DNA of 18,096 nt from Eubacterium sp. (GTDB lineage Bacteria > Bacillota_A > Clostridia > Lachnospirales > Lachnospiraceae), in NCBI GenBank assembly GCA_023663915.1, contig JAMPGN010000070.1:1-18096 (forward strand), in the 5' to 3' direction. The notes under the pieces are model-generated. The model did no database searches. It saw only the letters and a list, made by a program, of their open reading frames with translations, and had not been told where the DNA came from. Position numbers and translations under genes: made by a program. Shown one piece after another: positions 14,199 to 18,096 of the stretch (the first letter of the stretch is position 1; every line of letters starts with the position of its first letter).

Positions 14199-15692
14199 AT
14201 GGAAGTGTTATACAGCAGTACGAGAAACGGCGGAAGTAAAGTTACGGCTTCGCAGGCGATTTTAAAAGGGCTGTCGGATGACGGCGGATTGTTTGTGCCG
14301 GATCATATCCCTGCGCTGGAAGGTTCCATGCGTGAATTGACGGGAAAATCTTATCAGGATATCGCATATGAGGTGATAAAACTCTATTTGACGGATTTTA
14401 CACAGGACGAGCTGAAAGATTGTATTGCCCGCGCGTATGATTCTAAATTCGATACGAAAGAGATCGCGCCGCTTGTTGAAGCTGAGGGTACATATTACTT
14501 GGAGTTGTTCCACGGTTCGACCATCGCTTTTAAAGATATGGCGTTGTCCATCCTGCCGCATTTGATGATTACGGCGGCGAAGAAGAACCATGTGGAGAAC
14601 GAGATTGTTATTCTGACTGCGACATCCGGAGATACGGGCAAGGCGGCGCTGGCAGGTTTTGCAGGCGTGGAAGGGACGAAGATCATCGTGTTTTATCCCA
14701 AGGACGGCGTGAGTCCCATACAGGAGAGGCAGATGGTGACACAGAAGGGGGATAATACCTACGTGGTGGGGATACGCGGCAATTTTGATGATGCGCAGAC
14801 CGGGGTGAAAACGCTTTTTAACGATCAGGAGCTTGCAAGGGAAATGGCGGCGGCAGGATTACAGTTTTCCTCTGCGAACTCGATCAACATCGGACGGCTC
14901 GTGCCTCAGATCGTGTATTATGTATATGCCTACGTAAGGCTTTTGGAAGAGGAGCGGATTCGGGATGGCGAGAAGATCAATGTGGTCGTGCCGACAGGAA
15001 ACTTCGGAAATATTTTGGCGGCGTTCTATGCTAAGAATATGGGTGTGCCGATTGATAAACTGATCTGTGCATCCAACGAGAATAAAGTGTTGTATGATTT
15101 CTTCGCAACTGGCAAATACGACCGTAACCGGGAGTTTATGCTGACAAGCTCCCCGTCCATGGATATTCTGATTTCCAGCAATTTAGAGAGGCTGATCTAC
15201 CGCATCGCTGGTAATAACGCGGAGCAGAACGCTAGACTGATGCGATCTTTGTCTGAGACGGGAGCTTATGAAATCACGGAACCGATGAGAGAGCAGCTTG
15301 CTGATTTTTACGGGAATTATGCAGGCGAGAAGGAGACGGTGGAACGGATCAAAGAGCTATATGAGAGTACGGGATACATATTAGATACCCACACGGCGGT
15401 TGCGAGTGCGGTGTATAAGAAATACGTGAAAGAAACGGAAGATCAGACCGTTACGATTATTGCTTCCACGGCGAGTCCTTTTAAATTTACGAGAAATGTC
15501 ATGAACGCGATCGATGCAAAATATCATACCATGTCTGATTTCGATCTGGTGGACGAGCTTTCCAAGATCGGGAATGTGGCGGTGCCGAACGCGATTGAGG
15601 AGATCCGAACAGCTCCGGTCATTCATGACATGGTGTGTGATACAACAGAGATGAAAGCGGTTGTCAAACACTTTTTGGGAATCCTCTCATAG
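14199..15692 (+). CDS. thrC: Threonine synthase
   Basis: This 497-residue PLP enzyme converts O-phosphohomoserine to threonine and phosphate, the last step of threonine synthesis. The N-terminal threonine synthase domain begins VLYSSTRNGGSKVTASQAIL. The PLP-binding Lys is K112 in GSTIAFKDMALS. TSGDTGKAALAGF binds substrate phosphate and PTGNFGNILAAFYAKNMGVP holds the PLP phosphate. Length and motifs match the longer, E. coli/yeast-like class of the enzyme. The ATG at 14199 fits the family N-terminus, although the nearest ribosome site (GGAAAGG, 14178-14184) is 14 bases away, so initiation may be weak. No other threonine gene is adjacent. A small membrane-protein gene follows after 39 bp, probably on the same transcript. 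Confidence 0.96.
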   Translation: MEVLYSSTRNGGSKVTASQAILKGLSDDGGLFVPDHIPALEGSMRELTGKSYQDIAYEVIKLYLTDFTQDELKDCIARAYDSKFDTKEIAPLVEAEGTYYLELFHGSTIAFKDMALSILPHLMITAAKKNHVENEIVILTATSGDTGKAALAGFAGVEGTKIIVFYPKDGVSPIQERQMVTQKGDNTYVVGIRGNFDDAQTGVKTLFNDQELAREMAAAGLQFSSANSINIGRLVPQIVYYVYAYVRLLEEERIRDGEKINVVVPTGNFGNILAAFYAKNMGVPIDKLICASNENKVLYDFFATGKYDRNREFMLTSSPSMDILISSNLERLIYRIAGNNAEQNARLMRSLSETGAYEITEPMREQLADFYGNYAGEKETVERIKELYESTGYILDTHTAVASAVYKKYVKETEDQTVTIIASTASPFKFTRNVMNAIDAKYHTMSDFDLVDELSKIGNVAVPNAIEEIRTAPVIHDMVCDTTEMKAVVKHFLGILS

Positions 15693-15731
15693 TTACGGAG
15701 CGTATATAGGAAATGGAAGGAGTAAGGTGAG

Positions 15732-16112
15732 ATGGGAATGAGCGGAGTGATAGATTTACTGTTTCTTGCAAGCGGAATCTATCTGATCTACACGGCGGTT
15801 GCGGCAAAGAGGCGCAACACGATCACGGCAAATGTCATGCTGAGCAAAAATACCAGCGAGAAGGATATTGCGGACAAAGTGGGATATATTGAATACATGT
15901 ATAAGAAGATACTTTTAGCAGGCGTAATGATCTGCGTCGCTTCCGTGATACATCTCGTAAATGATTATTATGTTCATTCACAGCTCCTCACATGGGTAGG
16001 AATCGCGCTGGTGTTTGCTGCGCTTGCCATGTATACGGTCGCTTTTTCGCGTGGGCAGAAAAAATATATGCCGCAGCAGAGAATGCAGAATAAGAAAGAT
16101 ACAAAGAAATAA
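15732..16112 (+). CDS. Small three-helix membrane protein of unknown function
   Basis: I do not recognise the family. The 126-residue product has three hydrophobic segments (about 5-24, 59-77 and 86-105). A loop of about 34 residues between the first two has basic KRRN and mixed-charge KNTSEKDIADK segments, and the C-terminus is very basic (QKKYMPQQRMQNKKDTKK). Codon use resembles the neighbours. Two starts are possible: ATG 15732, 9 bases after AAGGAG, and ATG 15738, 7 bases after AAGGTGA. It lies 39 bp after thrC and is followed by a strong terminator, so it probably belongs to the thrC transcript. No transporter or enzyme motif is visible. Confidence 0.75.
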   Translation: MGMSGVIDLLFLASGIYLIYTAVAAKRRNTITANVMLSKNTSEKDIADKVGYIEYMYKKILLAGVMICVASVIHLVNDYYVHSQLLTWVGIALVFAALAMYTVAFSRGQKKYMPQQRMQNKKDTKK

Positions 16113-16145
16113 GATAGGAAAAAAAGATAGAATAGGTATAGAAGG

Positions 16146-16173
16146 AAAAGAGATGCACTTAAGCATCTCTTTT
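16146..16173. terminator. Bidirectional terminator between the membrane-protein gene and gltA
   Basis: AAAAGAGATGC (16146-16156) and GCATCTCTTTT (16163-16173) form a perfect 11-bp stem with the 6-base loop ACTTAA. The A and T runs at the base make it work in both directions. It ends the thrC transcript on the forward strand and the gltA transcript on the reverse strand. The gltA stop codon lies in the loop (16159-16161). Confidence 0.88.
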
Positions 16174-17529
16174 GTCTATTTTGACATAATCCCTTTCGGT
16201 GCAGATTGTTTTGTATGCCGGTCGGATAATCTTGCCGTTGTTGGCAAGTTCTTCCATGCGGTGAGCACTCCATCCGACGATTCTGGCGATGGCGAAGATC
16301 GGGGTATAGAGTTCCATCGGAAGATTCAGCATATTATATACAAAACCCGAATAGAAGTCTACGTTGATATTAACGCCTTTGTAGATAGGACGCTCTTTGG
16401 AGATGAGCTCCGGCGCGAGTCGCTCCACTAAGGAGTAGAGTGAGAACTCGTCATGCAGCCCTTTTTCCTCAGAAAGTTTTTCCACAAAAGATTTAAAGAT
16501 AACGGCACGCGGGTCGGATTTGGAGTATACGGCGTGTCCCACACCGTAGATCAAGCCGGCGTGGTCGAAAGCATCTTTGTGGAGAAGTTTCGTCAGATAG
16601 TCTGCCACCTGCCCTTCGTCGCTCCAATCGCTTACGACGCGTTTCATCTCCTCGAACATCTGGACAACTTTAATATTGGCGCCGCCGTGACGGGGTCCCT
16701 TCAAAGAACCAATCGCAGCGGCAATGACAGAATAGGTATCCGTCAGCGAAGAAGTGACAACATGCGTGGTGAAACTGGAATTGTTACCGCCGCCATGCTC
16801 CATATGTAAGATCAGGGCAATATCCAGTATCTTTGCCTCCAGCGGCGTATATTTACTGTCCGGACGCAGGATGTGCAGAATATTCTCCGCGTTGGACAAT
16901 TCCGGACGCGGCTGGTGTATGTAGAGGCTTTCACCGTTGTGGTAGTGGTTGTATGCCTGATACCCATAGATGGAAAGCATGGGAAATAGGGCGATCAACT
17001 GCAGACACTGGCGCAGCACGTTTGGCAGGGAAGTGTCGTCCGCCCTGTCGTCATAAGAATACAGGGTCAATACGCTTCTTGCGAGTGTGTTCATCATATC
17101 GTTGCTGGGAGCCTTCATGATGATATCGCGCACAAAGCTGGTCGGCAGTGAGCGATAGTCAGATAGCAGGCGAGAAAATTCTTCTAACTCCTGTTTGTCG
17201 GGTAATTTGTCAAAGAGAAGAAGATAAGCCACTTCCTCAAAACCGAAACGCTCTTCGCTGGCAAACCCTTCCACCAGATCTTTGACATTGTACCCACGGT
17301 AAAAAAGTTTGCCGTGGGTGGGGACTTGTACGCCGTCGACAATCTTATTTGCACGGACGTCGGAGATGTTGGTAAGACCCGCAAGCACGCCCTTACCATT
17401 CAGGTCACGCAGTCCACGTTTGACATCATATTTCGTGAATAATTCCGTATCTATAATGCCGGCTCGCTCGCTTAAACCTGCAAGTCGTATAATTTCGGGT
17501 GTAATTTCAGAAAAACTGTTCTGTTCCAT
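16159..17529 (-). CDS. gltA: Citrate synthase
   Basis: This 456-residue enzyme condenses acetyl-CoA and oxaloacetate to citrate. The three catalytic residues are readable: H245 in HMEHGGGN, H332 in YGVGHAVYSKSDPR and D391 in VNVDFYSGFVYNML. GPRHGGAN (278-285) and GKLFYRGYNVKDL further mark the family. The N-terminus of about 50 residues is longer than in many bacterial enzymes, as seen in clostridial homologues. In anaerobes of this kind the enzyme usually feeds the oxidative branch toward 2-oxoglutarate and glutamate; no aconitase or isocitrate dehydrogenase gene is visible here. GGGAGG lies about 8 bases before the start. It has its own promoter with an overlapping palindrome, and its last codons form part of a bidirectional terminator. 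Confidence 0.96.
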   Translation of the reverse strand: MEQNSFSEITPEIIRLAGLSERAGIIDTELFTKYDVKRGLRDLNGKGVLAGLTNISDVRANKIVDGVQVPTHGKLFYRGYNVKDLVEGFASEERFGFEEVAYLLLFDKLPDKQELEEFSRLLSDYRSLPTSFVRDIIMKAPSNDMMNTLARSVLTLYSYDDRADDTSLPNVLRQCLQLIALFPMLSIYGYQAYNHYHNGESLYIHQPRPELSNAENILHILRPDSKYTPLEAKILDIALILHMEHGGGNNSSFTTHVVTSSLTDTYSVIAAAIGSLKGPRHGGANIKVVQMFEEMKRVVSDWSDEGQVADYLTKLLHKDAFDHAGLIYGVGHAVYSKSDPRAVIFKSFVEKLSEEKGLHDEFSLYSLVERLAPELISKERPIYKGVNINVDFYSGFVYNMLNLPMELYTPIFAIARIVGWSAHRMEELANNGKIIRPAYKTICTERDYVKIDKRDA

Positions 17530-17576
17530 GATAGGTTCCTCCCTTCATCAATTCATTTTCCATTTGCGCTCATACA

Positions 17577-17591
17577 ATGTTATCATAACAT
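17577..17591. promoter_or_regulatory. Palindrome over the gltA -10, candidate operator
   Basis: ATGTTATCATAACAT is a perfect 7-bp inverted repeat around a single central base. It covers the predicted gltA -10 (17582-17587), the position expected of a repressor site. The regulator is not encoded in the window. Confidence 0.45.
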
Positions 17592-17611
17592 GAACAAAAA
17601 GTTTGAAACAA
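17582..17611 (-). promoter_or_regulatory. Candidate promoter of gltA
   Basis: On the reverse strand, TTGTTT (17611-17606) and TATGAT (17587-17582, 5 of 6) are spaced 18 bases apart. Transcription would begin about 45 bases before the gltA start codon. Confidence 0.45.
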
Positions 17612-17681
17612 GGAAAATCGGCAAGTTAAGAAAGATTTAACATTATTCAAAAATTGTTCATATATTCAAAAGTAAATTTTT

Positions 17682-17697
17682 TTGTACGGTTATACAA
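17682..17697. promoter_or_regulatory. Inverted-repeat site 1 (TTGTACGGTTATACAA)
   Basis: TTGTA and TACAA arms flank a 6-base centre. Read on the opposite strand, site 2 at 17776-17790 is TTGTACGTTATACAA, identical apart from one missing G. Two such matching sites 94 bp apart suggest binding by one regulator, perhaps with looping. Confidence 0.4.
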
Positions 17698-17775
17698 ATT
17701 TGAGGTGAATGGGGACGCTTTTTGAGGGTTCCTTAAGATATTAGCATCTGTCCAAGCTGTGTATTGGCTGCATAA

Positions 17776-17790
17776 TTGTATAACGTACAA
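17776..17790. promoter_or_regulatory. Inverted-repeat site 2 (TTGTATAACGTACAA)
   Basis: This is the reverse-complement partner of site 1. It lies about 25 bp upstream of the predicted deoC -35, where an activator or repressor could act. Confidence 0.4.
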
Positions 17791-17814
17791 GATGGAACAG
17801 AGATGTGGAAGGGC

Positions 17815-17843
17815 TGGAAATTTTGTGTAAGACGTATTACAAT
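17815..17843 (+). promoter_or_regulatory. Candidate promoter of deoC
   Basis: TGGAAA (17815-17820, 4 of 6) and TACAAT (17838-17843, 5 of 6) are spaced 17 bases apart. The leader would be about 70 bases. An overlapping alternative is TTGTGT (17823) with TACAAA 17 bases on. Confidence 0.38.
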
Positions 17844-17919
17844 AATACAAAAAGAAAAAACAAAAGCGCGAAACAAGCAAATTTGCGGAAAGAAAAATGT
17901 GCGCGGAAAGAGGATAATT

Positions 17920-18096
17920 ATGGATAAGAGGGAAATATTAAGGCGTGTGGACCATACGCAGTTGAAGGCGTTTGCAACATGGGAGGATATTGTGAAATTG
18001 TGCGATGAGGCGATCGCGAACGGGACGGCATCGGTCTGCGTGCCGCCTACTTACGTCAAGAGGATTCATGACGCTTACGGGAAGAAGATCAATATC
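17920..18096 (+). CDS. deoC: Deoxyribose-phosphate aldolase, 3' partial
   Basis: Only the first 59 residues are in the window; the full enzyme is usually about 220. The N-terminal family signature VDHTQLKAFATWEDI (10-24) and SVCVPPTYV (38-46) identify class I DeoC, which splits 2-deoxyribose-5-phosphate into acetaldehyde and glyceraldehyde-3-phosphate during deoxynucleoside breakdown. The DHTxLK aspartate and the Cys in SVCVPP are active-site positions of the family; the Schiff-base Lys lies beyond the edge. AGAGGA sits about 6 bases before ATG 17920. It is divergent from gltA and probably opens a nucleoside-use operon to the right. Confidence 0.92.
   Translation, partial: MDKREILRRVDHTQLKAFATWEDIVKLCDEAIANGTASVCVPPTYVKRIHDAYGKKINI

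Larger units (their letters stand above)
17530..17919. other. Divergent regulatory region between gltA and deoC
   Basis: This 390-bp AT-rich stretch separates two divergently transcribed genes. I find no convincing gene in it; a 77-codon reverse frame at 17647-17880 has no ribosome site or protein-like pattern. It contains the gltA promoter and palindrome near 17577-17611, a direct repeat ATTCAAAA (17645 and 17664), two matching inverted repeats (17682 and 17776) and a likely deoC promoter (17815-17843). A looser inverted repeat TTGTGTAA...ATTACAA lies at 17823-17842. Confidence 0.6.

Noticed and set aside
17647..17880. 77-codon reverse frame in the gltA-deoC gap
   Set aside because: There is no ribosome site, the composition is not protein-like, and it overlaps inverted repeats and the deoC promoter. 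Kept as non-coding.

Overview
The window reads as chromosome of a Gram-positive anaerobe of the class Clostridia, most likely a gut-type Lachnospiraceae. This rests on an rnfCDGEAB operon in the clostridial order, strong AGGAGG-type ribosome binding sites, a possible IspH-S1 fusion at the left edge, a lipoprotein ApbE, a SleB/CwlJ-type wall hydrolase and a GH25 muramidase. The genus is inferred, not proven. I saw no rRNA, tRNA, CRISPR array, insertion sequence or phage gene.

Layout. Positions 1-1904 hold the 3' part of a multi-S1-domain RNA-binding protein followed by a lone cheR. A bidirectional terminator zone (1918-2004) separates them from a reverse-strand DEDD exonuclease of YprB type (2004-3107). 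The core of the window is the Rnf operon, rnfC-D-G-E-A-B (3311-8350), with tight or overlapping junctions, followed 14 bp later by an aldo/keto reductase carrying two [4Fe-4S] motifs (8365-9393). Convergent to it is a lipoprotein ApbE flavin transferase (9464-10462), the enzyme expected to attach FMN to RnfD Thr151 and RnfG Thr176. Together these genes encode a ferredoxin:NAD+ oxidoreductase ion pump and its cofactor-loading enzyme.

The right half is more mixed. It has a type II toxin-antitoxin pair (RelB/DinJ-type antitoxin, YoeB-type toxin, 10739-11256) and a membrane-anchored GH25 muramidase (11327-12511). The muramidase gene overlaps tail-to-tail with a reverse-strand protein built as AP2 - degenerate HNH-like - AP2 (12496-13293). 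Then come a SleB/CwlJ-family hydrolase (13433-14053), threonine synthase (14199-15692) and a small three-helix membrane protein (15732-16112). A perfect 11-bp hairpin terminator follows, its loop containing the stop codon of the convergent citrate synthase gene (16159-17529). A 390-bp divergent regulatory region rich in inverted repeats leads to the 5' end of deoC, cut by the window edge (17920-18096).

Most of the window is core metabolism. I do not see a clear new multi-gene system. The points most worth a second look are the AP2/HNH-like protein, the reductase inside the Rnf operon, the Cys-rich tail of RnfE, the mixed-family toxin-antitoxin pair, and the paired inverted repeats between gltA and deoC.
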